Shown here one piece after another: positions 21,696 to 32,100 of a stretch of 39,735 nt of DNA (its first letter is position 1; each line of letters starts with the position of its first letter). The DNA is from Isosphaeraceae bacterium. GTDB lineage: Bacteria; Planctomycetota; Planctomycetia; Isosphaerales; Isosphaeraceae. The translations under genes and the position numbers were made by a program. The stretch lies in the NCBI GenBank assembly GCA_031291845.1, contig JARLIH010000279.1, forward strand, positions 1-39,735, read 5' to 3'. The notes beneath the pieces were generated by a model that was not told the origin of the DNA, searched no databases, and saw only the letters and a list, made by a program, of their open reading frames with translations.

Positions 21696-23705
21696 ATGGG
21701 CGGTTTCTACGGATCGGTCCACCTGAAGACCGACGACCGGCAATCGGTCGTCGACGTCCTGACCAAGCTGGCCAAGCGATCCGGCGAGCGATTCCTGGTC
21801 GGGCCGGTCGTCGAGGGGTGGGTCGCCGTCTACCCGAGTACAAGCGGGCAGGACGAAGGGGTGTCGCGACGCATCGCCCGTCGCACCCGAGGCGACGTGG
21901 TCCACCTGATCTCTCACGATGAGGACGTCTTCCTCTACTTTGTGTACCGCGACGGCCGGCTCCTCGACCGCTACAGCTCCGACCCGGACTTTTCCGGGAA
22001 TCTGTCCCGGGCCGTGCGGCGCAAGTTTGCGGGACGCCCTGTGGCGTTTGGACACCTGTTCGCGAGCCCCGCCCAGATCGACGCGGCCCGGCAGATACTC
22101 GACGCGCCCGACCTGGCCGCGGGGTCTTCCGGGCAGATGGTCCAATTCGCCAAATGCCTCGGGCTCTCCGGCGACGTGATGACCAGTTACGACGATCTCC
22201 GGGAGGGCGACGGCGAAGACGTCGAGCACTGGGACCAGTTCATTCACGTCCCCGACCTGAGCAAGAAGCTCGCGCAAGAACGACGGGCGGCGGCCGAGGT
22301 CGCGGGCCGGAAGAACCGACTGATGCGCGAGGGCGTCCTGCTCGTCGAGCGGGTCAACGTACGCCCGGGCAAGGCGATGGGACACCCGCTCGTGACCCCG
22401 GACCAGGCCCGCGGCTTCTGGGTCTGCGCCGAGGCGGGATACGGCGGGGGCGTTGTACCGGTCGAGCGGTTCGGCCCCCCGTGGTCGCACGGGCCGGTGG
22501 GTCCCATCCTGACCGTGGAAGCCGATCTATGGGCGCTCGAGACCAGTCCGTCGGGCCGTTACCTTCTCGTTTCACAAGGGGTGCGCGAGAACTGGCGGGT
22601 CGAGGTCTGGGACATGTCATCGACTCGCCTCGTGAAGACGGTCCGGCTGCCGCCCGGCCTGGACTGGTACGGCTTCCTACCCGACGAGAGCGGCTGGGTC
22701 GGTGTTTCGCCCAAGCACGTGGTCGTCGCACGGCTTGAGGGCGACGCCGAGCCGACCCTCTGGACGATCGAGCACGGCACCCACGCGGCAATCCACCCGT
22801 CGGGGGCGACTCTCGTCCTTGGGGACCGAAGGAACCGCCTGGTCTTCGTTGATTTGGCGACCGGCCGGGTCGTCAAGAGATTGCTCACCGGCGGACCGTC
22901 AAAGACCAGTGGTCTCGGCGTGCTCGCCCGGTTCGTGCCGGCGGTCGGCGAGGCAATGAAGCAAGCCGCGGAAGGGCTAGACCTCGCCGACCTTGCAGAG
23001 CGCATCAAGCGACGGCAGGCGGACGCTGCCGCAACGGTTCCCGAGGACGTCGTGGTCTCGGGACGAGTGTGGCACGCCCCTCCGGACCAAGAACTCGCGC
23101 GGCTGAAGGCGGTCATGCAGGCACGCCTTGTCGAAGCCTTTACCAAAGAGCGCGCTGGGCAAACTCCTTTGGCGCGCATGTTCGGCTTCGTGCCGGATGT
23201 CCGCACACCCGAGCAGCTCGATGCGCTTGTCGCAGGGGCCACGCCAACACTGTGCCTGGGCTTTGACGCGGAGGGGGACTGGCTCTGTTGCGGCACGGAC
23301 ACGGGACTTCAAGTTTTCTCCTGGCGCGACCTGCTCGCCTCGGACTCCGCGACGCCTCCGCCGCGGTTCTCGGTCGACGCGTCGCCCTTCGTGGACGATT
23401 TCGACGCCGGGCTCGTCACGAAGTACCACCACGTCTGCGATGTCACGTACGACGCCGCGGCGGGCAGGTTCCTGTTCCCCACCATGGGGGGCCAGGTCGG
23501 CTTCGTACAGCCGTCCGACGGTACTTCGGGCGTGCTGCTGGACGTTCCGGGCAGACCGCCGATCCTGAAAGTGCGGCTCTCACGCGATCGCGGGGCGCTC
23601 TGCATCTCGTGCCACCCGGATCGGTTCGGTCGGCTGCGCGCGCGGCACAGGCCGTTCGTGCAGATCTGGAATTACACAGCGCTCGAGCGTAACGTGCGCG
23701 GTTAG
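21696..23705 (+). CDS. beta-propeller-like protein with N-terminal planctomycete domain, unknown function
   Basis: A 669-residue protein starting at ATG 21696; no strong ribosome site is seen, but the sequence becomes clearly coding here (MGGFYGSVHLKTDDRQSVVD). Residues 1-165 form a compact alpha/beta domain (VLTKLAKRSGERFLVGPVV, then VHLISHDEDVFLYFVYRDG) of a type seen in other planctomycete proteins. From about residue 270 there are repeated WD40/YVTN-like blades (SPSGRYLLVSQG, then VEVWDMSSTRLVKTVRL; later HPSGATLVLGDRRNRLVFVD; then FDAEGDWLCCGTDTGLQVFS). There is no signal peptide or membrane segment, so it is probably cytoplasmic. The reverse frame 21435-22490 is a shadow. The role is unknown, perhaps a protein-interaction scaffold. 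Confidence 0.8.
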   Translation: MGGFYGSVHLKTDDRQSVVDVLTKLAKRSGERFLVGPVVEGWVAVYPSTSGQDEGVSRRIARRTRGDVVHLISHDEDVFLYFVYRDGRLLDRYSSDPDFSGNLSRAVRRKFAGRPVAFGHLFASPAQIDAARQILDAPDLAAGSSGQMVQFAKCLGLSGDVMTSYDDLREGDGEDVEHWDQFIHVPDLSKKLAQERRAAAEVAGRKNRLMREGVLLVERVNVRPGKAMGHPLVTPDQARGFWVCAEAGYGGGVVPVERFGPPWSHGPVGPILTVEADLWALETSPSGRYLLVSQGVRENWRVEVWDMSSTRLVKTVRLPPGLDWYGFLPDESGWVGVSPKHVVVARLEGDAEPTLWTIEHGTHAAIHPSGATLVLGDRRNRLVFVDLATGRVVKRLLTGGPSKTSGLGVLARFVPAVGEAMKQAAEGLDLADLAERIKRRQADAAATVPEDVVVSGRVWHAPPDQELARLKAVMQARLVEAFTKERAGQTPLARMFGFVPDVRTPEQLDALVAGATPTLCLGFDAEGDWLCCGTDTGLQVFSWRDLLASDSATPPPRFSVDASPFVDDFDAGLVTKYHHVCDVTYDAAAGRFLFPTMGGQVGFVQPSDGTSGVLLDVPGRPPILKVRLSRDRGALCISCHPDRFGRLRARHRPFVQIWNYTALERNVRG

Positions 23706-24223
23706 GACGCGCGAGACGGGATTCGGTCATCATGACGGCCTGCGGCAGTGGCAGGGCGAGCGAGGGTCGAGCGCGTGTTTTCGGGGGGCACGGTACAACT
23801 CGTCGTGCGCTTCCAGGCCGGCGCGAACATGTGGACGCTCCCGGGCCGGCTGGGCAAGCGGGGCGGGATAAAAGCCAGGAACTATGTCTCGATCGCTCGC
23901 AGAATCTGTGGGTGTGTGCAAAACCACTTCAGCGTGGATTCGGCTCGGTTTCTACGCGGGTTTCGAGCGCCCGAAAGGTTCGCGATTCCTGCGCCGGAAA
24001 ACCAGCCTCGAATTGGGCGGTCCACTCGGTGACGGCCAGGCCGCGAAGGGTTGAACCGAGGAGACGTAGGGGTTCAATTCGCACTTACGGACCCGCGGGG
24101 GGACCTGGCTGGCGCAAGCGACCGGGGTCTCGGCGGGCGATCCGATCTTGCAAGATCGACTCCCGGCCGCGCAGCACGCGCCGCGGCGTGATCACTGTCG
24201 AACGACATCGTACGCGGCGGGGA
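23706..24223. other. intergenic, convergent gene ends
   Basis: About 520 bases between the beta-propeller-like gene (plus) and the HD-GYP gene (minus). The open frame 23732-24475 is Arg/Pro/Gly-rich and runs antisense into the HD-GYP gene, so I reject it. I see no clear terminator or RNA gene. Confidence 0.5.
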
Positions 24224-25534
24224 TCACTGCAAACCGGCGGGGACCCGGCGGTGGATCCGCGAACCGACCCGGCTCCCGGATGCGTCGCCGCCGGCGGCGC
24301 GTTCCACGGCCATGTAGACGGACTGCCCGAGCCCGCGCTGGCAGATGGCGTAGAGCTCGAGCCGGCAGGCGAAGAAGACGTGGACGATCCGCGCGTCCCA
24401 CGCGGTGCCGGCCCCGTTGCGGAAGGTTTCCTCGATCCGGTCCGGCGAGAGAGCGCCGCGGTAGCGGCGGTCTGACATCATCGCGTCGCAGGCGTCGGCG
24501 ACGGCAAGGATGCGCGCCATCTGGGGGATCGCATCGCCGGCGAGCCCATCGGGGTATCCCTTGCCGTCGTAGCGTTCGTGGTGACCGCGAACGGCGGGAC
24601 AGAGGTAGGCGAGGCGCGTAACGCTTTCGATGATGCGCTCGCCCAGGACGGGGTGCTCGCGCATGTGCGCGGCCTCAATGGGAGTCAAGGGGCCGGGCTT
24701 CATCAGGACGTCGTCGCGGATGCCGATCTTGCCGACGTCGTGCAGCAGGCCGGCCAGGTAGAGGTCGCTGATCTCGCCCCGTGACAGCTTCATCTCCTCT
24801 CCGAGACGGACGGCGATGCGGGCGACTCGTTCGCTGTGGCCGCTGGTCAAGGAGTCCTTCGCGTCGATGGCCGTCGACAGGCACCGTACGATGCCGAAGA
24901 GGGTCTCTTTCAGCTTATCGTAGAGGCGGACGTGCCGCCCATGGCCAAGCTGGAGGCGCCAGATGACGCGCAGGACGCGGAGGTCGGACTCCTGGAGGGG
25001 TGGGCCGGCCGCCGGGCCGAGGGCGATCAGGAAGGCCGGCCGAGGCGCTTCGACGGGGAGCATGACGGCGGTGGCGAGCGGCACGCCCTCGGCGAACACG
25101 GGCCGGGAGCCGAAGTCGGGCGCCCTCCAGAGGCCCCCTTGGGGGAGCTCCACCGCGAGCGCACGACTGAACTCGCGGCACCAGTGCGGCGTCGGCGCGG
25201 GGTTTCCCACAGACTCCAAGACACCGTCGACGTACGGGGAGTAGAGGAACACGACCGCGGCCCCGGTTGCCTCCCGGATGGCCCCCAGCGTGGTGGCGTA
25301 CTGGTCGGGAGCGAGCCGCCCCCCCTCCAACTGCTGGAGGAAACGCTCGAGCGCGTTCCAGGCGGCGTCACCATCGGAGGTAATCGCAGTCAGCGGACGT
25401 TCGATTGTTGAGAGGACGGAGGCGGCGTTGTGCAAGATTACCCCCGAGGGCCGGCTGGCCCCGCGCGACTCACGAACCGATGGTGTTCTGCATTCTTGGG
25501 GATGGCCTCCACCCCTGCACGGCCGGTCCCCCAA
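24224..25534 (-). CDS. HD-GYP domain phosphodiesterase with N-terminal GAF-like domain
   Basis: Up to 436 residues. The C-terminal half is an HD-GYP domain: SGHSERVARIA, LLHDVGKIGIRDDVLMKPGP (HD at 265-266), MREHPVLGER (His294), VRGHHERYDGKGYPDGL (HHE at 318-320, GYP at 326-328) and ARILAVADACDAM. HD-GYP enzymes hydrolyse cyclic di-GMP. Residues about 55-200 look like a GAF sensor (ATGAAVVFLYSPYVDG, later RVLRVIWRLQ). The first 33 residues from ATG 25534 look non-conserved; TTG 25435, with GGGGG just upstream, is a plausible true start. About 60 residues after the HD-GYP core (ARIVHVFFACRLELYAICQR) are unusual in sequence. No membrane segment is seen, so I infer a cytoplasmic c-di-GMP effector of unknown input. 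Confidence 0.88.
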   Translation of the reverse strand: MGDRPCRGGGHPQECRTPSVRESRGASRPSGVILHNAASVLSTIERPLTAITSDGDAAWNALERFLQQLEGGRLAPDQYATTLGAIREATGAAVVFLYSPYVDGVLESVGNPAPTPHWCREFSRALAVELPQGGLWRAPDFGSRPVFAEGVPLATAVMLPVEAPRPAFLIALGPAAGPPLQESDLRVLRVIWRLQLGHGRHVRLYDKLKETLFGIVRCLSTAIDAKDSLTSGHSERVARIAVRLGEEMKLSRGEISDLYLAGLLHDVGKIGIRDDVLMKPGPLTPIEAAHMREHPVLGERIIESVTRLAYLCPAVRGHHERYDGKGYPDGLAGDAIPQMARILAVADACDAMMSDRRYRGALSPDRIEETFRNGAGTAWDARIVHVFFACRLELYAICQRGLGQSVYMAVERAAGGDASGSRVGSRIHRRVPAGLQ

Positions 25535-25823
25535 TTTCCAGTGTAGGTCACTGCAAGGACGTTGGCGCGTATCAATGAGTGAATATCGCCGGCGAGCCGC
25601 AAAAGGGCCCTTCCCTTACTGCTGCGAACGTGCGTTGTCGAGTAAGTGATGATTAAAGGCAACGCATGGCCTAACGACCGATCTTCGTCGCCTATGATTC
25701 TCTTGCGAGTGAAGTCCACGAGGATTCTGCTCGACTGACGTGGGGTTCGGATCGAATGCCTCTCAGTCTGCGGTCCGGGCCTTCCGCCGCGAGTGAGGCG
25801 ACGTTTGCCTCGATGGGGTCGTA

Positions 25824-28800
25824 ATGTCGAACGCGGGTTCGAAATCGGACGAGCCGTCCGAGTATGGTGCGGGCACGAGCGCATCCAATGCGGGATCGCC
25901 CAGCCTAAATCTATTTCACGACTTTGATTTTGGCGCTTCTGCGCGGGCACCGGAACCGCGGAAACTCCCAGATCGTGTCGAGGCGCCGATCGGTTGCGAC
26001 CGGATCGTGCTCGATATGGGGGAGTTCGGAGACGACCCGGTGGGCGATCGCGGTCCCGCCCCGGCCGCGGTCCGACCACGAACGCGCTTTCCCGAGGTTC
26101 CGGGCTACCAGATCCTCTGCGAGCTCGGCCGCGGAGGGATGGGGGTAGTATACAAAGCGCGCCAGCTCGGCCTGAATCGGCTGGTCGCGTTGAAGATGAT
26201 CCTGGCCGGTGAGCACGCCGGCCCCGATGCGCTCAGGCGGTTGCTCGCCGAGGCCGAGACGATCGCCCAGCTCCAGCACCCGAACGTGGTGCAGATCCAC
26301 GCGGTCGGCGACTGCAACGGCCGCCCCTACATCGAGCTGGAGCTGGTCGAAGGGGGCAACCTGGCGGAGCGGCTGGAGGGCACGCCCTGGCCGCCGGCCG
26401 CGGCGGCGCGGCTCGTTCAGGACCTGGCCCGTGCCGTGGCCCAGGCGCACCGACTGGGCATCGTGCACCGGGACCTCAAGCCGTCCAACATCTTGCTGAC
26501 GGACGACGGGTCCCCCAAGGTCAGCGACTTCGGCCTGGCCAAGTCCCTCGAGCGGGACATGGGCCTGACGCAGACGGAGTCGATTCTCGGCTCGCCCAGC
26601 TACATGGCGCCCGAGCAGGCCAACGGGCACGCCAAGGAGGTTGGGCCCGCCGCCGACATCTACGCTCTGGGCGCCATCCTCTACGAACTGCTCACGGGAC
26701 GTCCGCCGTTCGTCGCCCCGTCGATCCTCGCCACCTTGGATCTCGTGAAAAACGCCGAGCCGGTGTCGCCCGGGCACCTGCAGCCGGGCGTGCCGCGCGA
26801 TCTCGAGACGATCTGCCTGAAGTGCCTGCAGAAGAGACCGCAGGGGCGCTACGAGTCGGCCGAAGCGCTTACCGCCGACCTCGCGTCCTTCCTCGAGGGC
26901 AAGCCGATCCGGGCCCGGCGCACGCCGCCGTGGGAGCGCGCGCTGAAATGGACGCGCAGGCATCCGTCGGCCGCCGGCCTGATCGTGGTCACCTTGCTGG
27001 CGCTCGTGAGCTCGGTCGGCGGCGGTGCCTGGTACCGGGCCGAGAAGACCCGGCAGGTCGAAGCGGCCTACCGCCGGGTCGCCACGTTGCAGAGTCGGGC
27101 CGACCACTTCGTGGTGCTCGGCGAGGAGGCGCTCCGCCGCGAGGACTGGGCGGGTGCCCGGACCCAGCTCAGTAGCGCGTTGGCCTTGATCAGCGCTGAG
27201 CCTCGCCTCGCGGAAACGCGGACGGCCGTCGAGGGAATGCTGGCCCAGAGCGAGCAAAGAATTGCCGAGCAGCAGGCGCGCGAAGCCGCCCGCAGCCGGT
27301 TTGCGCGGTTCCAACGTCTCTACGACGAGGCGGTCTTCTACGAGTCGGGGTACACCGGTCTCGACCCGGACGCGAACCTCCGGGCGAGCCGCCACGCCGC
27401 ACGTCGGGCATTGGCTCTTTTCGGCCTGAGCGACCAGGCCGCGACCGGCCTCGTCCTCACCGCGTCCCATTTCGACGCCCCGGAGGTCCAGGCGATCACC
27501 TCGGGTTGCTACGAGCTCACCCTCATCCTGGCCGAGACGACCGCCCAACCGCTGAAGAATGAGGACCCGGCCGACCAGGCCCGCGCTGGCTTGCGGATCC
27601 TCGAGGGGACCCGGCGCATCCAGAACCCGACCCCGGCGTACCACCTCCGCCGCGCGGCCCTGCTCGCGAAGATCGGCGACAAGGCCGAAGCCAAGGCCGA
27701 GCAAGAGCGCTCCGAGAACGCCTCGGTGACCGACCGATCGGCCGTCGATCACTTCCTCGTCGGCGAGCAGGCGTACCGCAGGCACGACCTCTCCCGCGCT
27801 GTCTCGGCGTTCCGGCACGCGCTGGTGCTCCAGCCCGACCATTTCTGGGCCCAGTACCTCCTGGCCGTGTGTCATCTCAAGGCGCACCGGCCGGCCGAGG
27901 CCCAAGCGTCCCTGATTGCGTGCCAGAGCCGCCGCCCCGGCTTCGTATGGACCTACCTCCTGAAGGGGTTCGCCGAAGGAGAGATGGGGGAATTCGACCT
28001 CGCCGAGGCCGACTTCCGGCGCGCCTCCGACCTCGGGCTCGACGAGCAAGGGCAGTACGTGATGCTCGTCAACCGCGGCGTCATGCGTATTCGGCGGGGG
28101 CACAACCAGGCGGCGATCGAGGACCTGGAGGCCGCGATCAGACGCAAGCCGGACCAGTTCCAAGCCTACGTCAACCTTGCCCAGGCCCTCCAGAACCTCA
28201 AACGCTACGACGACGCGGTCCGCGTGCTCGACGGCGCCATCGAGCGCGTCTCAGACCAGGCCGTGCTCTACCGTGCGCGCAGCCAGGTCTACCGCGCCTG
28301 GTCGAAGCGGGACGATGCGCTGGCGGACCTCGACCGTGCCATCGCGCTCTCGGCGGCCGATGATCCGGTGCTGGCGAGCGACCACCTCGAAAGCGGCCTG
28401 ATCCACCAGCAGGCGGGGCGTTACGGGGAGGCCCTGGCCGCCTGCGACCGCGCACTGGCATTACGTCCCGACTGGCCGAACGGCCACCGCCTGCGCGGAG
28501 TCGTGCTCGTGGCCTTGAAACGCTACGACGAGGCGATCCGGGCGTTTGACCTCTGTCTCGGGCTCGGCGGTCCGACACCGGCCCTGTACGAAGCGCGGGG
28601 GCTGGCGCTGGCCTCGCGCGGGTCGTATCCCCGGGCGATCTCCGACTACACGCTCGCGCTGACCTCGGGGCGCGACACGCCATCACTTCATGCGAACCGG
28701 GGGTGGGCCTATCTGTTCAGCGGGGCCCCCGAGCTCGCGCTCGGTGACTTCGACGCGACCCTGCGCAGCGAGCCTGCGAACAGCCATGCCCTGAGCGGCC

Positions 28801-29186
28801 GGGCCCTCGCCCACGTCCAGCTTCGCAAGCCGGAGGAGGCGGTCGCGGACGCGCGCGCCTCGACCCGCTCGGGCTCCCACGACGCGCGGATCGCTTACAA
28901 CGCCGCACGGGTCCTGAGTCAGGCCGCAGCCTGCCACGAAGCCGATCCCGCGCGGGGCAAGACGGCGTGGGAGATTGCGGGACGCTACCGGACCGAGGCG
29001 CTGCAATGGCTCGCGCGGGCCATCGAACTCACGCCGCGGCAAGAGCGTACACGGTTCTGGGTCGACGTCGTCCGCCCCGACACGGCGCTCGAGCAGATCC
29101 GGCGGTCCCGACATTTTGCCGAGATGGACGACCAGGTGCCGCACCAGCCTCCTCGGCGTCTCGCGCAGGGAGGGACGAAGCCATGA
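25824..29186 (+). CDS. membrane Ser/Thr protein kinase with TPR sensor/scaffold region
   Basis: A 1,120-residue PknB-type kinase. After a ~90-residue N-terminal tail, the kinase domain runs from about 95 to 360: GRGGMGVVYKA (P-loop), ALKM (Lys124), HRDLKPSNIL (catalytic Asp217), DFGLAK (235-240), YMAPEQ and DIYALGAILYELLTG. One transmembrane helix (about 384-402, AAGLIVVTLLALVSSVGGG) follows, then a large region with at least ten TPR-like repeats (FRHALVLQPDHFWAQYLLAV, and YDEAIRAFDLCLGLGGPTPA among them). This order is typical of planctomycete kinases with a periplasmic or cell-surface TPR scaffold. Its stop overlaps the start of the giant FG-GAP gene (ATGA), so both are probably translated from one message. 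The substrate is unknown. Confidence 0.93.
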   Translation: MSNAGSKSDEPSEYGAGTSASNAGSPSLNLFHDFDFGASARAPEPRKLPDRVEAPIGCDRIVLDMGEFGDDPVGDRGPAPAAVRPRTRFPEVPGYQILCELGRGGMGVVYKARQLGLNRLVALKMILAGEHAGPDALRRLLAEAETIAQLQHPNVVQIHAVGDCNGRPYIELELVEGGNLAERLEGTPWPPAAAARLVQDLARAVAQAHRLGIVHRDLKPSNILLTDDGSPKVSDFGLAKSLERDMGLTQTESILGSPSYMAPEQANGHAKEVGPAADIYALGAILYELLTGRPPFVAPSILATLDLVKNAEPVSPGHLQPGVPRDLETICLKCLQKRPQGRYESAEALTADLASFLEGKPIRARRTPPWERALKWTRRHPSAAGLIVVTLLALVSSVGGGAWYRAEKTRQVEAAYRRVATLQSRADHFVVLGEEALRREDWAGARTQLSSALALISAEPRLAETRTAVEGMLAQSEQRIAEQQAREAARSRFARFQRLYDEAVFYESGYTGLDPDANLRASRHAARRALALFGLSDQAATGLVLTASHFDAPEVQAITSGCYELTLILAETTAQPLKNEDPADQARAGLRILEGTRRIQNPTPAYHLRRAALLAKIGDKAEAKAEQERSENASVTDRSAVDHFLVGEQAYRRHDLSRAVSAFRHALVLQPDHFWAQYLLAVCHLKAHRPAEAQASLIACQSRRPGFVWTYLLKGFAEGEMGEFDLAEADFRRASDLGLDEQGQYVMLVNRGVMRIRRGHNQAAIEDLEAAIRRKPDQFQAYVNLAQALQNLKRYDDAVRVLDGAIERVSDQAVLYRARSQVYRAWSKRDDALADLDRAIALSAADDPVLASDHLESGLIHQQAGRYGEALAACDRALALRPDWPNGHRLRGVVLVALKRYDEAIRAFDLCLGLGGPTPALYEARGLALASRGSYPRAISDYTLALTSGRDTPSLHANRGWAYLFSGAPELALGDFDATLRSEPANSHALSGRALAHVQLRKPEEAVADARASTRSGSHDARIAYNAARVLSQAAACHEADPARGKTAWEIAGRYRTEALQWLARAIELTPRQERTRFWVDVVRPDTALEQIRRSRHFAEMDDQVPHQPPRRLAQGGTKP

Positions 29187-32100
29187 TACCACCGCGTCTC
29201 CCGCCCCGCCGATCAAGCTCCCGGCGCCGCAGCGCCGGACAGCGGGCCCGTGCGGCCCTTTGCCCTTGGATCGAGCGGCTCGAGGACCGTTGCGTCCTGA
29301 GCGCCTCCGATCCGCTCTCGCAACCGTCGATCGCCTTGGGGACCGATCCCAACATCTCGGTACCCGGCCTGATCGCTCAAACCGGCGGGCAGGACCTGTA
29401 CCGCTTCACTCTGGACGCCGACGGCCTCCTGACGGCGCAGGTCAACCCCGCGGGGTTCAACACGCTCCTGTCTCTGCGCGACGGCCACGGAAATGTCCTC
29501 ATCCAGAGTGAGGCGATCTCTCCAACCAACCTCGACGGCCGGCTCGCGCTGCACGTGCCGGCAGGGACCTGCTTCCTCAGCGTCGCGAGTCAATCCGGGA
29601 CGGGCGCGTTCGACCTGCTGACGACGTTCACGGCCGCGCTTCCCCCGGACGCCGCGATGGCCGAGGGCGCCGGCGCTTATGGCGTGAGCACGGCCGACCT
29701 GAACGGCGATCACGTGCCGGACATCGTGATCCCCGACTACTACGACAATCAACTGCTCATCAACTTCGGCGTCGGCGACGGCACGTTTCAGCCCCCGGTC
29801 GCGGTCCCGGCCGGCAGCGGGCCGGTGCAGGTCGTCGTGGGCGACTTCACCGGCAACGGCATTCTCGACCTCGCAGTCGCCGATCAGGTCTCCAATAGCG
29901 TCTTGATCCTCTTGGGCAACGGCGACGGAACGTATCGCACCGGGCCGACGATCGCGACCGACGGGGGACCGACCGGCCTGGTCGTGGGCGACTTCACCGG
30001 CAACGGCCGTCTCGACCTGGCTGTGGCCAACGAAGCCGGCGACAGTGTCCAGGTCTTCCTGGGCAACGGCGACGGCACCTTCACTCTGTCCGACCGCGTC
30101 GGCGGACTCATGGGCGCCACTGCGCTGGCCGCGGCCGACTTCACGGGCGACGGCCAACTTGACCTGGCGGTCGCGAGCAAGGAAGGCGGAGACGTGATCG
30201 TCCTGCGCGGCAACGGCGACGGCACGTTCACGGCGCAGCAGCAGCTTCCCGTGGGTCCCGGGTGCAATTCGGTCGTCGTCGGCGACTTCAACGGTGACGG
30301 CCGGCCCGACGTGGCCGCCCTGAGCCCCGGCGACGCCACGGTCTCGGTCTTCACGGACCTACCGGGCGGGTCCTTGGCATTCTCGACCCGGCTCGCGACC
30401 GGCGCTCAGCCCTCCGATCTCGTCGCGGCCGACTTCACAGGCCACGGTCACCTCGACCTCGCGGTCAGCGACTATGGCTCCGATAGTGTTTCGCTCTTCG
30501 CCGGCAACGGCGACGGCACGTTCCAGGCTGCGAGGACCCTGGCGACCGGGAACGGGCCGACGGCTGTCGCCGCGGCTGACCTCAAAGGCGACGGCCGCCC
30601 CGACCTGGTCACATCCGACTTCATCGGCTTGACGGTTTCCGTACTCCTCAACCACGGAGACGGGACCTTCACCACGCCCCCAAAAACACCCCCCTCGGCA
30701 GGCCCCGAGGCCGTGGTCGCGGCCGACCTGACGGGCAACGGCATCCTCGACCTGGTGACCCCGGACGCCGGCACCAACAGTGTTTCCATCCTGCTCGGCC
30801 GGGGCGACGGGACGTTTCAGGAGCCGATCCAGGTCGCCGCGGGGGCGGGGCCATACGGCGTCGCCGTCGGTGACTTCAACGGCGACGGCATCCCCGACCT
30901 CGCGGTGGCGGACTTCTTCTCGAACACCATCTCAATCCTCCAGGGCCGGGGCGACGGGACGTTCAAGCTCGCCGGTACGCTCCAGTCGGATGACGGTCCG
31001 TCCTACATCAAGGCCGCCGACCTCAACGGCGACGGCCGCATCGACCTGGTGGTGGCCAATTACCTGGGCAACGATATCTCCATCTTCTACGGCAACGGCG
31101 ACGGCACGTTTTCCAAGCCTGACGTGTTGCCGGCGGGCCTCGCGCCCTCCGGAGTGGTCCTCGGCGACTTCACCGGCGATGGGCGGACCGACATCGCGGT
31201 CTCCGACTCCGGGTCGAACGACGTGGAAATCTACCTCAATACTGGCGGGGGAACGTTTGCGCTGGGAAAAAGTTACCCGGTGGGAAACCAGCCGTACTCG
31301 GTCAGCGCGGCCGACCTGACCCAGGACGGGCATGCGGACCTGGTCGTCGCGGATTACGGGTCGTCGAACCCGTCGGTCATCTCGGTCCTGCTCGGTAACG
31401 GCGACGGCACGTTCCGCGCTGCGCGAACGGTCCCGGTCGGCAACGGCCCGTACCCGGTGGCGATCGGCGACTTCAACGGCGGCGGGATCCCGGACATCGT
31501 CACGGGAAACATCGGGGCAAACGATCTCTCGCTGCTCTTGGGACACGGCGACGGTACCTTCGCTCCCGCGGTCAGCATCCCCAGCGGCACGGCGCCGTTC
31601 GGCGTGGCGGTCGGCGATTTCCGTGGCGACGGCCACCTGGACGTCGTTTCCGCGAACAACGTGTCGAGCACGCTGACCGTCGACCTGGGTCAAGGTAACG
31701 GGACCTTCGAAAGCCCAATTACGGTCTCCCTCACTGCGCCCACTGTCCCGATGGTTACCGCCGACTTCACCGACGACGGCCAGACCGACATGGCCGTCGC
31801 GGACCCGAGCGCGGGGACGGTGACGATCCGCCTCGGACAGGGCGACGGCACGTTCGTCGACGCGACGCCGATCGTGGTGGGGGGGGAGCCCTCCGCGCTC
31901 GTCGCCGGTGACTTCAATGGCGACGGACGGCCAGACCTGGCCGTGGCCGACGCCCAGACCGGTGCGGTCCTGATCCTGCTCGGCCTGGGTGACGGCACCT
32001 TTCAGGCCCCCATCCGCATCCAGGTCGGAGGGACGCCGGACGCCCTGGTCGCGGGCGACTTCAACGGTGACGGTCATCTCGATCTCGCGGTGGCCGACTC

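Noticed and set aside
21435..22490. Minus-strand frame of 351 codons
   Set aside because: It is antisense to the beta-propeller-like gene and has no recognisable features.
23732..24475. Plus-strand frame of 247 codons
   Set aside because: It is Arg/Gly/Pro-rich, lacks a family and overlaps the HD-GYP gene antisense.
25911..28163. Minus-strand frame of 750 codons
   Set aside because: It is antisense to the kinase-TPR gene, which has all kinase motifs.
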